NCBI RefSeq assembly: GCF_030758935.1
Contig: NZ_CP132333.1
Span: forward strand, 1,240,992 to 1,304,991
Direction of reading: 5' to 3'
From: Geothrix sp. PMB-07
GTDB lineage: Bacteria > Acidobacteriota > Holophagae > Holophagales > Holophagaceae
DNA length: 64,000 nucleotides
How positions within the stretch are numbered: position 1 is the first letter of the stretch; every line of letters begins with the position of its first letter. The position numbers and the translations under genes were made by a program. Of the stretch, positions 16,082-24,004 are shown piece after piece. The notes under the pieces are model-generated. The model made no database searches. It had not been told where the DNA came from and was given only the letters and a program-made list of their open reading frames with translations.

Positions 16082-17686
16082 ATGCCGAACCAAGACGCCT
16101 TCCTGACGCTCGATCGCCGAGCCTTTCTGGGCGCAGGATTGGCCACGGGGGCCATGGCGCTCCTGGGTGGGGATGGCAAGGCGCTGCCAATGGCCTCGGG
16201 CCTGGTGCTGGAAGAAGCCACGGTGGCGCAGCTCCAAGCCGGCATGGCCGCCGGGCAGTGGACATCAGCAGAATTGGTACGTCGTTACCGGGCCCGGATC
16301 CGGGCCTTTGATCAAGCTGGGCCGAAGGTGAACGCCGTGATCGAATTGAATCCAGAGGCGGCAGCCATCGCCCGCGCGCTGGATGCAGAACGGAAGGCGG
16401 GCAAGGTGAGGGGGCCGCTGCATGGCATTCCCGTGCTCATCAAGGACAACATCGATACCGCTGACCGGATGAAAACCACGGCAGGCTCCCTGGCTCTGGT
16501 GGATGCCCCCGCGCCGAAGGAGGATGCGTTCATCGTGAAAAGGCTGCGGGAGGCAGGCGCGGTCATCCTGGGCAAGACCAACCTCAGCGAGTGGGCCAAC
16601 CTGCGCTCCACCCGCAGCAGCAGCGGCTGGAGCGGCCGGGGCGGGCAGACGCGGAACCCCTACGCCCTGGACCGGAGCCCCAGCGGATCCAGCTCGGGCT
16701 CAGGTGCTGCCGCCGCTGCCAGTTTTTGCGCCGTGGCTGTGGGCACAGAGACGGATGGCTCCATCGTGAGTCCGGCCAGTGCCAACGGCCTGGTGGGCCT
16801 GAAACCCACGCTGGGCCTGCTGAGCCGCAGCGGCATCATCCCCATCTCGCACACGCAGGATACGGCCGGGCCCATGACCCGCACGGTGCGTGATGCTGCA
16901 CTTCTGCTGGGGGCCTTGGCGGGCAGCGATGCCAAGGATGCCGCCACCCTTGAGGCCGCTGCGCGGCGGGAGTCGGACTACACCCGCTTTCTCACGAAGG
17001 ATGGCCTCAAGGGTGCCCGCCTCGGCGTGGTGAAGAACCTCCTGGGTGTCCATGCCCATGTGGATGCGGTCATCCAGCCAGCCTTGGATTCGCTGAAGGC
17101 GCAGGGCGCCACGCTGGTGGAGGTGGAGCTGAAAGCCAGTGCCTACGAGGAGGCAGAATTCGAGGTGCTGCTCTACGAGTTCAAGGCGGATCTCAACGCC
17201 TACCTGGCTGGACGGGGCGGCGCCGTGAAGGACATGGATAGCCTCATGGCCTTCAACGAGGCCCGGGCGCAGGAGGAACTGCCCTTCTTCGGCCAGGAGC
17301 TGTTGAAGCAGGCCCAGGCCAAGGGACCGCTATCGGATCCCGCCTACCTCAAGGCCTTGGATACCTGTGCCCAGGCCCGCCGAGACATCGTCCAGCTGCT
17401 GGCCAAGGAGAACCTCCAGGCCCTCGTAGGGCCCACGGGGACGCCGGCCTGGCTCATCGACCACGTGAACGGCGACAGCTCTGGGTTCAGTTTTTCCACG
17501 CCAGCGGCCGTGGGCGGATGTCCCCACATCACCGTGCCCGCGGGTTTTGCCTTTGGTCTGCCCGTGGGCCTTTCCTTCGTTGCGGGGCCCTGGCAGGAGG
17601 GCCTGTTGCTGAAGTTGGCCCATGCCTTTGAGCAGGCCACACACGCCCGCCGGGGCCCAAGGTTCGCCACCACGGCCTCCCGTTGA
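16082..17686 (+). CDS. Tat-exported amidase (amidase signature family)
   Basis: A 534-residue enzyme, with the start taken at ATG 16082 because the signal begins there; a longer frame upstream has no ribosome site. The N-terminus DRRAFLGAGLATGAMALLGG is a twin-arginine signal. The Ser-cisSer-Lys triad of the amidase signature family can be placed at K121 (LIKDNID), S203 (in SGSSSGSGA) and S227 (TETDGSIVS). The family hydrolyses amides in the cytoplasm or, as here, the periplasm. The substrate is unknown; peptide amides or cell-wall amides are possible. A TatA gene lies elsewhere in the window (48088). Confidence 0.88.
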   Translation: MPNQDAFLTLDRRAFLGAGLATGAMALLGGDGKALPMASGLVLEEATVAQLQAGMAAGQWTSAELVRRYRARIRAFDQAGPKVNAVIELNPEAAAIARALDAERKAGKVRGPLHGIPVLIKDNIDTADRMKTTAGSLALVDAPAPKEDAFIVKRLREAGAVILGKTNLSEWANLRSTRSSSGWSGRGGQTRNPYALDRSPSGSSSGSGAAAAASFCAVAVGTETDGSIVSPASANGLVGLKPTLGLLSRSGIIPISHTQDTAGPMTRTVRDAALLLGALAGSDAKDAATLEAAARRESDYTRFLTKDGLKGARLGVVKNLLGVHAHVDAVIQPALDSLKAQGATLVEVELKASAYEEAEFEVLLYEFKADLNAYLAGRGGAVKDMDSLMAFNEARAQEELPFFGQELLKQAQAKGPLSDPAYLKALDTCAQARRDIVQLLAKENLQALVGPTGTPAWLIDHVNGDSSGFSFSTPAAVGGCPHITVPAGFAFGLPVGLSFVAGPWQEGLLLKLAHAFEQATHARRGPRFATTASR

Positions 17687-17734
17687 CAGGACCAGGCTGA
17701 CCTCTCACCCTGGCCATTCCCCACAGGAGAATTC

Positions 17735-18028
17735 ATGAACCGAGCCCTGCTTTCCCTGCTGTTGGCAGCCTCATCCGTCCAGGCCATGGCCCAGGCCAAG
17801 CCCACGCCCGCTCCCGCGGCCAAGCCCGCTCCAGCTCAGGCCGCCAAGCCTGCCCCGGCACCGGCCAAGGCCACCGGCGCCATCCTGGCCAACAAGGATT
17901 CCAAGATCTACCACCGCGCCGACTGCAAGGCCGCGGCCAAGATCAAGGACGCCAACAAGACGTCTTTCGCCTCGGCGGCCGAGGCCGACAAGGCTGGCTA
18001 CAAGGCCTGCAAAGTCTGCAAGCCCTGA
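17735..18028 (+). CDS. secreted protein with C-terminal Ada-like metal-site module
   Basis: A 97-residue protein with a signal peptide (about 1-20, ending QAMAQ) and an Ala/Pro/Lys linker made of repeated AKPAPA units (21-47). A compact C-terminal module follows. H60, C64, C92 and C95 (YHRADC and CKVCKP) would form a Cys/His metal site like that of small Ada-type metal-binding domains often fused to secreted nucleases. AGGAGAATTC precedes the ATG. It is followed 31 bases later by another Lys/Ala-rich secreted protein, probably in one operon ending at the terminator at 18431. Confidence 0.65.
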   Translation: MNRALLSLLLAASSVQAMAQAKPTPAPAAKPAPAQAAKPAPAPAKATGAILANKDSKIYHRADCKAAAKIKDANKTSFASAAEADKAGYKACKVCKP

Positions 18029-18059
18029 CCGCCACCATCCCACCCTTCCGGAGGATTCC

Positions 18060-18416
18060 ATGAAGCTGTTCGTTCCGCTCCTGATCAGCGCTTCCCTGGC
18101 GCTTTCCGCCCAGATCCCCACCAAGGAGGAACTGAAGGCCAAGGCCGACGCCGCGGTGGATGCTGGCAAGGCTAAGGCTGATGCCAAGGCCGACCAAGGC
18201 AAGGCCAAGGCCGACCAGAAGGCCTCTGAGGCCAAAACCAAGATCGATGCCAAGGCGGGTGGTGTCCCCGTGGCTGGGGAGAAGGTGAAGGCTGCCACCG
18301 CCAAGGGCGAGGGTTCTGCCAAGGCCGGTTCGGACAAGGCCAAGGGGAAGACCAAGAAGGGCACCGACAAGGGCGCCACCAAGGCCAAGGAAGTGACGAA
18401 GAAGGTGGCCGAGTAA
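18060..18416 (+). CDS. secreted Lys/Ala-rich low-complexity protein
   Basis: A 118-residue protein with a signal peptide (about 1-18, ending LSAQ). Nearly all of the rest is built from Lys, Ala, Asp and Gly in irregular KAKADAK-type repeats, with no Cys or aromatic residues after the signal. Such composition predicts an extended or helical, highly charged chain that could bind nucleic acid, polysaccharide or anionic envelope surfaces. GGAGG lies about 5 bases before the ATG. No named family is evident. The gene ends just before a strong bidirectional terminator. Confidence 0.6.
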   Translation: MKLFVPLLISASLALSAQIPTKEELKAKADAAVDAGKAKADAKADQGKAKADQKASEAKTKIDAKAGGVPVAGEKVKAATAKGEGSAKAGSDKAKGKTKKGTDKGATKAKEVTKKVAE

Positions 18417-18430
18417 GATCTCCGAACCTT

Positions 18431-18467
18431 AAAGCAAAAGCCCGGCTCAGCCGGGCTTTTGCTTTTT
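18431..18467. terminator. strong bidirectional rho-independent terminator
   Basis: AAAGCAAAAGCCCGGC (18431-18446) pairs perfectly with the complement at 18450-18465 across a 3-base loop. T-runs follow on both strands. It separates the rightward secreted-protein operon (stop 18416) from the convergent AraC-family gene (stop 18483) and should serve both. Confidence 0.9.
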
Positions 18468-18482
18468 CATGCGGTGCGTCCG

Positions 18483-19343
18483 TCAGGATTTCTTGGGGAA
18501 CTGCCGGTCGTAGGCTTCCTGCGCGTACTCGCTGGGGGGCACGCCGAAGCGGCGCTTGAAGGCGCGGGTGAAGGCGCTCGCATCGTAGAAGCCGAGGATC
18601 TTCGCCACATCGCTGGGCCGCTCACCGTTGGCCAGCAGCGTGACGGCGCGCTGCAGGCGCCGCTCGATGAGGTACTGGTGGGGCGTGGTGCTGGTGGCCT
18701 CGCGGAAGAGGCGGATGAAGTGGTCGGGCGTACAGCGGGCCATGGTGGCCAGCTCGGGCACGCTGTTCTTGGCGCCCAGGTGCACTTCCATGTGATCCAG
18801 CACCAGCTGCAGGGTGGAGCGGTTCAGGCGGTAGGGGAAGCGACCGCGGTCTTCCTTCTCGGTGAGGCGGGACAGCTCCGCGCCCAGCAGGATGAGGAAC
18901 AGCTCACGGGTCATGAGCTGCACACCATCAGGGTTCGCCAGCTCCTGGCTGAAGATGCTGAAGAGCTGCTTGAGGCTGAGGCTGCGCAGCACGGCGAAGC
19001 TGGATTCCTGCCACTTGCGGGGCGGGTGCTGCAGCGAGGAGAGCAGCGGCTCCGGGAATGGGCCTTCCATGAACAGCGCGGTGAACCCGAAGGGCGTGTT
19101 GGCGTGATGCCGCTTCAGGGTGTGGCCGAAGCCCGGCAGCAACAGGGCCAGATCGCCGGAGCGGATGACGCCCTCTTCGCGGTCTTCGCCCGTGCACACG
19201 CGAACGGCGTGGGTGGGCTGCAGCAGCGTCCAGGCGTCCCGGGCAGGCAGCAGTTTGCTGGGGACGGGGTCGCGCTTCAGCACGGCTAAGCGGAGCGGTC
19301 CGCTGGTGTAGGTTAGGAGGTTTTTGGTTTCAGAATCGCTCAT
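18483..19343 (-). CDS. AraC-family transcriptional regulator
   Basis: A 286-residue cytoplasmic regulator. The N-terminal two thirds look like a cupin-type sensing domain (GDLALLLPGFGHTLKRHH). Residues about 190-280 carry the two AraC helix-turn-helix units: SVPELATMARCTPDHFIRLF and the highly conserved second signature DVAKILGFYDASAFTRAFKR with FGVPPSEY. Its ligand and targets are unknown. The genes beyond its promoter, purQ and purS, run in the same direction and lie upstream, so it may control distant genes or itself. Confidence 0.88.
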   Translation of the reverse strand: MSDSETKNLLTYTSGPLRLAVLKRDPVPSKLLPARDAWTLLQPTHAVRVCTGEDREEGVIRSGDLALLLPGFGHTLKRHHANTPFGFTALFMEGPFPEPLLSSLQHPPRKWQESSFAVLRSLSLKQLFSIFSQELANPDGVQLMTRELFLILLGAELSRLTEKEDRGRFPYRLNRSTLQLVLDHMEVHLGAKNSVPELATMARCTPDHFIRLFREATSTTPHQYLIERRLQRAVTLLANGERPSDVAKILGFYDASAFTRAFKRRFGVPPSEYAQEAYDRQFPKKS

Positions 19344-19450
19344 GGCTCAGGAAGAAACAGAGATGCCTACCGAGGCGTTCCGGAAGAATGGCAGGAAAAA
19401 TCATCCCCAGGGCATGAAATTTTCACACCCTCGTTTCTTTGTGATACTGG

Positions 19451-20149
19451 TCAGACCGTGGCGAAGGTTTCGGCAAGACTCTGAAATACGCCCAGACCGC
19501 CCGTGGGGCCCAGTTTGGGGTCCACGGCCCGCTCGGGGTGGGGCATCATCCCCAGCACGTTGCCCCGGATATTCACGATGCCCGCGATGCCGTTCATGGC
19601 GCCGTTGGGCACATGGGCTTCGCCGAGTTCGCCCGCCGGTGAACAGTAGCGGAAGGCGACGCCGCCCCGGGCTTCCAGATCGGCCAAGTCAGCCGGGTCA
19701 ATGGTGAAATTGCCCTCGGCATGGGCGATGGGCACCTGAAACACGGCGCCGGGTTTCATGGCGCGGGTGAAGGGCAGGTCGGCCCGCTCGACGCGCAGAT
19801 GCACGTCCTTGTGGATGAAGCGCAGGGATTCATTGCGCAGCAGGGCGCCGGGCAGCAGCTGGGCTTCGCAGAGGATCTGGAAGCCATTGCAGACCCCCAG
19901 CACCAGGCCGCCATTTTCGGCATGGCGCTTCACGTCGGCCATGATGGGCGCCAGGGCCGCGATGGCGCCGCAGCGCAGGTAGTCGCCGTAGCTGAAACCG
20001 CCGGGCACGACGACCAGTTCGGTGTTCTCAGGCAGCCGCGCTTCCTGATGCCAGACGGGAATCGCCTCCCAGCCCATCACCGTGCCGCAGGCATGCAGGG
20101 CGTCATGGTCGCAGTTGGAGCCGGGGAAGACCGGCACAGCCACCCGCAT
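19451..20149 (-). CDS. purQ: phosphoribosylformylglycinamidine synthase subunit PurQ
   Basis: A 232-residue class-I glutamine amidotransferase that supplies ammonia to PurL. The nucleophile Cys sits in LVLGVCNGFQIL and the catalytic His-Glu pair in MMPHPERA near the C-terminus. The oxyanion region PGGFSYGDYLRCGA is typical of PurQ. The start is the ATG at 20147-20149, which overlaps the purS stop by one base (TGATG). A longer frame upstream would read back into purS and lacks support. PurS and PurQ are co-translated; PurL lies 5 kb away. Confidence 0.95.
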   Translation of the reverse strand: MRVAVPVFPGSNCDHDALHACGTVMGWEAIPVWHQEARLPENTELVVVPGGFSYGDYLRCGAIAALAPIMADVKRHAENGGLVLGVCNGFQILCEAQLLPGALLRNESLRFIHKDVHLRVERADLPFTRAMKPGAVFQVPIAHAEGNFTIDPADLADLEARGGVAFRYCSPAGELGEAHVPNGAMNGIAGIVNIRGNVLGMMPHPERAVDPKLGPTGGLGVFQSLAETFATV

Positions 20150-20385
20150 CACACCACCTCGATGGAGGCCTTCTCCATCACGGGATTGACCAGCAGCTTC
20201 TCGCACATGGCCAGGGCCTTGGCCTTCACTTCGGCCGGATCGGTGCCCGGTACGTCCATCTCAATGAGGCGCCCGATGCGGACGTGGTCCACGGCAAATC
20301 CGAAATCGTGGAGGCCATGTTCCACCGCCTTACCCTGGGGATCCAGGATCCCGGGCTTCAACTGCACCGACACACGCACCTTCAT
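20149..20385 (-). CDS. purS: phosphoribosylformylglycinamidine synthase subunit PurS
   Basis: A 78-residue PurS, the small dimeric subunit that bridges PurL and PurQ. The sequence begins MKVRVSVQLKPGILDPQG and ends ...CEKLLVNPVMEKASIEVV, matching the family throughout (KPGILDPQG and LLVNPV are signature segments). Length is normal. It overlaps purQ by one base. The region upstream on the coding strand (20386-20732) is AT-rich and must hold its promoter. Confidence 0.93.
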   Translation of the reverse strand: MKVRVSVQLKPGILDPQGKAVEHGLHDFGFAVDHVRIGRLIEMDVPGTDPAEVKAKALAMCEKLLVNPVMEKASIEVV

Positions 20386-20732
20386 GGGGCCCTCCGCGAA
20401 CCAGTGTACCCGGAGTGGGGAGGTGGGGGCGTGCCCACACCTCCATGCGCCCAGGGAAAACGTCCCTTCCTGGCCTGGAGAGCAGGCTGCAGATTCAGGT
20501 CTGAAGAACTGATCTCATTTTCCACTTATCGGAAACAGTGACTTCAATAAATTACAAGATCAGTTCTAACCGTTTCATTTTCAACCGATGTGCGTAATTT
20601 ATCAATCGAGTGTGTAAGAAAGTGTAAGTTTGATCGGGTGAAAATATTGTTAAAACATTAATATTTTCATTATTTATAGACATATTTGCAACGCTTGAAA
20701 AGCCTGAAAATCCGGAATACATTTGAGCACTT
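20386..20732. promoter_or_regulatory. AT-rich divergent control region with inverted repeat
   Basis: This 347-base gap separates leftward purSQ from the rightward HTH/receiver gene. The right two thirds are AT-rich compared with the flanks. It contains GAAAATATT (20640-20648) and its complement AATATTTTC (20660-20668) around 11 bases, and a GTGTAAG pair near 20611-20625. I see no gene. The palindrome is a plausible operator for the XRE-type regulator encoded immediately downstream, whose family usually binds such sites. Confidence 0.45.
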
Positions 20733-22001
20733 ATGTTTCACGAAAAATTAAGATCGATACGCCAGCAACAGCGAATTTCGCTTGATAAGCTGTCATTGCT
20801 TGCGGGGGTGAACCGGGCCACCATCTATCGTATTGAGATGGCTGCTGTTTCTCCCCGTGTTGACACGCTAGAGGCCATCTGCAAGGCCCTAGGTGTATCG
20901 ATTATTGACCTGTTTATGGAATGGCCTGCCGCGGTCAATGATCCAAAAAATGAGGTTTATCCATCCAGCGACTTTGAAACCCGATCCAAGGGAGGAGTGA
21001 CCCTCAATGTTTCGCCTTTCCCAGCTGGGTTGGGCCAGCGGCCGAGGGCCCCGAAGGGCGGGAAACGCGGCTCCAGGGGACGGCAGGTGGCGTGGGTGCA
21101 TGTGAATGAGGCGGTTGCGGAACTGATCCACATCCGCAATGCAGCTGACTTCGCCACGCGGCCCATTCAGTTTGAACCCGCGCCTTTTCTGCCACTCATT
21201 CCGCAGAGAGATCCGAACCTGCACCGCGTGCTCGAATCCACCCTGGATTGCTTTTCGGCGAACCTGGGCCTCCTGCGCTCGAATCCCTGCCTGCGTGTGA
21301 ACCTGGTGTCGCCGGAACCCGCTTGGGAAACGAGGGGGGAAGGGCCCACGGCCGTTCCGGAGCACGGCATCTCCATTGACTGGACCTGCGCTCTGGACCG
21401 CAAGGGATTGGCCTCCATCGAAGAGGCCCTGGCCGCATCCCTGCCCCGTGAGGAGGCCGGCCAGGAGTCTTCGATCCGGGTGTCCTGGGCGGTGGAGCCG
21501 CCCGGCCTTGCGGAGGTTGCGGCTGAGGCGGTCGGGAGCGCGACAGTGAGAATCCGGATGGCTTGTCAGCTGCAGCCGCACACCCCAACACGGGAGGAAT
21601 GCATGGGCCAAAGAGAAACACACGCCGCCACGATTCTGGTCGTCGAGGACGATCAGATGCTCCGCCAGTGCATGGTTGAATACCTGGGGCTGATCGGCCA
21701 CCCCTCCCTGGAAGCCTCCAACGGGATCGAGGCGGTGGAGATGGTGAGGCGCCACGGGCTTTCGCTCGGCCTGGTCTTCATGGATATCGACATGCCGCTG
21801 ATGACCGGGCTCGAGGCCATCCAGGAGATCGAAGGTGAGTTCCCGCTTTCGCGCATCGTGGTGATGTCGGGGGCAGACCCCGATCTAAGCGAGATCCGGA
21901 GTGGGATGAACGCCTTGCAGGGTTTCATCCATAAGCCGTTCTCGCTCAAAGAAATCTTCAGCGTGATCGCCCGGCTCGAAGCCAAACCCATGGCCTGTTG
22001 A
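20733..22001 (+). CDS. XRE-type HTH, degenerate histidine-kinase ATPase-like domain and receiver fusion
   Basis: A 422-residue fusion. Residues 6-61 are an XRE helix-turn-helix (ISLDKLSLLAGVNRATIYRIE). Residues about 119-280 read like a decayed HATPase domain: WVHVNEAVAELI, then RDPNLHRVLESTLDCF where kinases have the N-box, then a weak G-box-like tail. No HisKA histidine box or clear ATP-binding residues are seen. Residues about 300-416 are an intact receiver with D306/D307, phospho-Asp D351 (FMDIDMP), S379 and K401. A strong internal SD before M291 could yield the receiver alone. The following gene is a PAS protein 14 bases away. Confidence 0.75.
   Translation: MFHEKLRSIRQQQRISLDKLSLLAGVNRATIYRIEMAAVSPRVDTLEAICKALGVSIIDLFMEWPAAVNDPKNEVYPSSDFETRSKGGVTLNVSPFPAGLGQRPRAPKGGKRGSRGRQVAWVHVNEAVAELIHIRNAADFATRPIQFEPAPFLPLIPQRDPNLHRVLESTLDCFSANLGLLRSNPCLRVNLVSPEPAWETRGEGPTAVPEHGISIDWTCALDRKGLASIEEALAASLPREEAGQESSIRVSWAVEPPGLAEVAAEAVGSATVRIRMACQLQPHTPTREECMGQRETHAATILVVEDDQMLRQCMVEYLGLIGHPSLEASNGIEAVEMVRRHGLSLGLVFMDIDMPLMTGLEAIQEIEGEFPLSRIVVMSGADPDLSEIRSGMNALQGFIHKPFSLKEIFSVIARLEAKPMAC
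21592..21605 (+). promoter_or_regulatory. internal ribosome binding site for a receiver-only product
   Basis: GGGAGGA (21592-21598) lies 4-5 bases before an in-frame ATG at 21603, residue 291 of the fusion, exactly at the linker before the receiver domain. The match is better than that in front of the full-length start at 20733. It predicts a second, roughly 131-residue protein made of the receiver domain only. Confidence 0.55.
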
Positions 22002-22015
22002 GCCGGGAGCACCCC

Positions 22016-22522
22016 ATGACCCACGTGTGTTCCTGGTGCAAGACGAACATCTATCTTGAGGAGGATCCCGAGTCCTTCGGGGGAGTCACGCACGGCATCT
22101 GCCAGGCCTGTGCACGGAAGCTGTTCCAGGAAATCCCCATCCAGATGGACCACTACCTCAACGAGATGGACACGCCGGTGCTGCTGGTCAATCAGGACAT
22201 CACCACCACCTTCGCCAACCAATCCGCGCTTCAGATGCTTGGCGCGGGAGATGGGGAGCTTTCCGGCCTGAAGCTGGGAGCGGTGCTTCTCTGTCCGTAC
22301 GCCCAGTTGAAGGAGGGCTGCGGCCGACAGATCCATTGTTCGGGCTGCACCATTCGGCGCTGCGTGGAGATCACCCGCGATACAGGGGCGCCCTTCTTCG
22401 AGGTGCCAGTCACCCTTTCCCGCGCAGGGACCTCAGAGCCCTCGGAACGGCCCTTCCTGCTCTCCTCGATTCGTCTGGGAAGCATGGTGGTTCTGAAGTT
22501 GGACCCCCTGGCCGAAGCCTGA
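22016..22522 (+). CDS. PAS-domain sensor with N-terminal zinc-finger-like Cys pairs
   Basis: A 168-residue soluble protein from ATG 22016 (GGGAG upstream). The N-terminus has two CxxC pairs (CSWC and, after about 26 residues, CQAC) forming a probable zinc finger. A PAS fold follows, beginning DTPVLLVNQDITTTFANQSALQML. It is interrupted by an unusual Cys-rich insertion, CGRQIHCSGCTIRRC, which could bind metal or an Fe-S/redox cofactor. There is no kinase or output domain. It lies 14 bases after the HTH/receiver gene and is its likely sensory partner. Redox or metal sensing is inferred. Confidence 0.68.
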   Translation: MTHVCSWCKTNIYLEEDPESFGGVTHGICQACARKLFQEIPIQMDHYLNEMDTPVLLVNQDITTTFANQSALQMLGAGDGELSGLKLGAVLLCPYAQLKEGCGRQIHCSGCTIRRCVEITRDTGAPFFEVPVTLSRAGTSEPSERPFLLSSIRLGSMVVLKLDPLAEA

Positions 22523-22554
22523 GGCGGCACGACGGTGGATTGCCGATCCGGGTC

Positions 22555-22905
22555 CTATCGGGGGTTCCAGCGGTGGGCCTCCAAATCAAGGTTGCCCAGG
22601 TCATCCACGTCGATGCCCTCGTCACGCAGTCGTCCGATCTGTTCGAAAGCGCCCCACCAGCGCCCACGGCTGGGCACGTAGCCGCGGGTGTTGACCACCC
22701 GGTGCCAGGGCAGCTTGGTGCCCTCCGGCAGGCCCGACAGCACCATGCCCACCTGGCGGGGCCGCCGCGGGAATCCCGCCAGGGCCGCCACTTGGCCATA
22801 GGAGGCCAGCTTGCCCTTCGGAATCCGTCGCACCACGGCCAGCACGAGGGCGCGGAAATCCTTTTCAGGAGATTCGTCGGACGGCTGTGCCTTTGCCCGG
22901 GGCAT
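22555..22905 (-). CDS. alkyltransferase-like (ATL) DNA-repair protein
   Basis: A 116-residue protein matching the DNA-binding half of O6-methylguanine-DNA methyltransferases (IPKGKLASYGQVAALAGFPRRPRQVG). The acceptor Cys of the PCHRVV motif is replaced by Trp (W67 in PWHRVV), the hallmark of alkyltransferase-like proteins. These bind O6-alkylguanine without removing it and hand it to nucleotide excision repair. The C-terminal extension after about residue 85 is short and acidic. It starts one base after the stop of the DUF2203 gene on the same strand, so the two are co-transcribed. Confidence 0.82.
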   Translation of the reverse strand: MPRAKAQPSDESPEKDFRALVLAVVRRIPKGKLASYGQVAALAGFPRRPRQVGMVLSGLPEGTKLPWHRVVNTRGYVPSRGRWWGAFEQIGRLRDEGIDVDDLGNLDLEAHRWNPR

Positions 22906-23268
22906 TTAGGCCTGCACGCCCGGGCGTTGATGGGCCGGCACGCGAGAGCCGAAGCCGCCTTCGTAACTGTGCCAGTGCCCCAGTTCGCCCTCGGGGTAGG
23001 CCCAGCACCAGTAGCCATCACCGGAATCGAAATCCACCAGCCAGAGGCCCTTCACTTCGGCCTCGAGATCCTGCATGCTCTGCTGCCAGCTTTGCACCAG
23101 GACCTGCAGGCGCTCCCGGAGAGCCTCGGCGCGGTCATCGTCGTTGGCTTCTTCGGCCTGACTCAATTCCTCCGCCAGGCTGGCTGCCAGGGTGTAGACG
23201 GGTTCCGTGGTGGCCTTCACCTGGGGCATGAGGGCCCTCGCTTCATCCAGGGTGAAAATGCGGCCCAT
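22906..23268 (-). CDS. DUF2203-family protein
   Basis: A 120-residue protein, with start chosen at the ATG at 23266-23268 because GGAGG precedes it; a longer frame exists upstream. It opens with the DUF2203 pattern FTLDEARALMPQV, followed by a long coiled-coil helix. It ends with the conserved core KGLWLVDFDSGDGYWCWAYPEGE and an HWHSYEGGF loop. The domain is widespread and uncharacterised. It abuts the ATL gene with no gap, hinting at a shared role that is otherwise unsupported. Confidence 0.75.
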   Translation of the reverse strand: MGRIFTLDEARALMPQVKATTEPVYTLAASLAEELSQAEEANDDDRAEALRERLQVLVQSWQQSMQDLEAEVKGLWLVDFDSGDGYWCWAYPEGELGHWHSYEGGFGSRVPAHQRPGVQA

Positions 23269-23296
23269 GGTGCCTCCGATGCTCCATGATAAACCC

Positions 23297-24004
23297 ATGC
23301 GGTTCGTGCCCCTGATTCCATCCTGTTTCGATCCTGTTCCGTGGCAGTCCCTGGCGCCCCTCATGCTCCGCTGGGATGGCTCCCTCCACGATGGTTGGGC
23401 CCCCGCCGCCCGCAAAGGGTTGGAGATCCATGCGGTGATCCTCCCCGGTCTCGCTCCCGTTGAAGAGGCGCTGGAGGTTCTGCGTCATGGCCTGGGCCCG
23501 GATTTCCTTGTGCTCCCCGTCCAAAAGCCTGAAAACCGCGAAGCGGGGTTCCGCCTTCTCAGGGCCCTGGAAACCCTTCTGGAGGCCACCTCGGGAAGGG
23601 GCGTCAAGCTGGCGCTGCGGCTCGAAGGCGGTGCCGAGGCGGCGGTGCTGGACCTCCTTCGTCAGGCCCATGGCGATGCCGTGGGTTTTTGCTGGCATCC
23701 CGGCATCCGTGATGCTGAGCCGCTGGCAGACCGGCTCTGGTGCGGCCAGTGCGAACCTGGATCCGATCTGCGGTCCTTGCAGGCCCTGGGGTATCGCTGG
23801 GACATGGCGATCGAGGCGGAGCACCCCCAGGATTTCCGAGCCAAGGCGGCCCTACTGGAAGCCACCCACCCAACGGTGCTCTTCCCGGCGGAGATGCCCA
23901 CCACGGCCCTGGGCCGTCCCGTGGTGCCTGATGACAGCGTGGTATTCGGCCGACACCTCCAGTCCGAGGACCCCTTGTTGGACCGACGGCAGGGGCGGGC
24001 ATGA
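23297..24004 (+). CDS. hypothetical protein upstream of lpxB
   Basis: A 235-residue frame, start taken at ATG 23297; nearby upstream ATGs in frame are possible. No signal peptide. Alternating hydrophobic strands and helices (GLEIHAVILPGL, PDFLVLPVQKP, GVKLALRLEGG, AVGFCWHPGI) suggest a TIM-barrel-like fold similar to sugar-phosphate isomerase/epimerase domains, but no metal-ligand pattern is clear. Its stop overlaps the lpxB start (ATGA), implying coupling to lipid A synthesis. Function is unknown. Confidence 0.6.
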   Translation: MRFVPLIPSCFDPVPWQSLAPLMLRWDGSLHDGWAPAARKGLEIHAVILPGLAPVEEALEVLRHGLGPDFLVLPVQKPENREAGFRLLRALETLLEATSGRGVKLALRLEGGAEAAVLDLLRQAHGDAVGFCWHPGIRDAEPLADRLWCGQCEPGSDLRSLQALGYRWDMAIEAEHPQDFRAKAALLEATHPTVLFPAEMPTTALGRPVVPDDSVVFGRHLQSEDPLLDRRQGRA

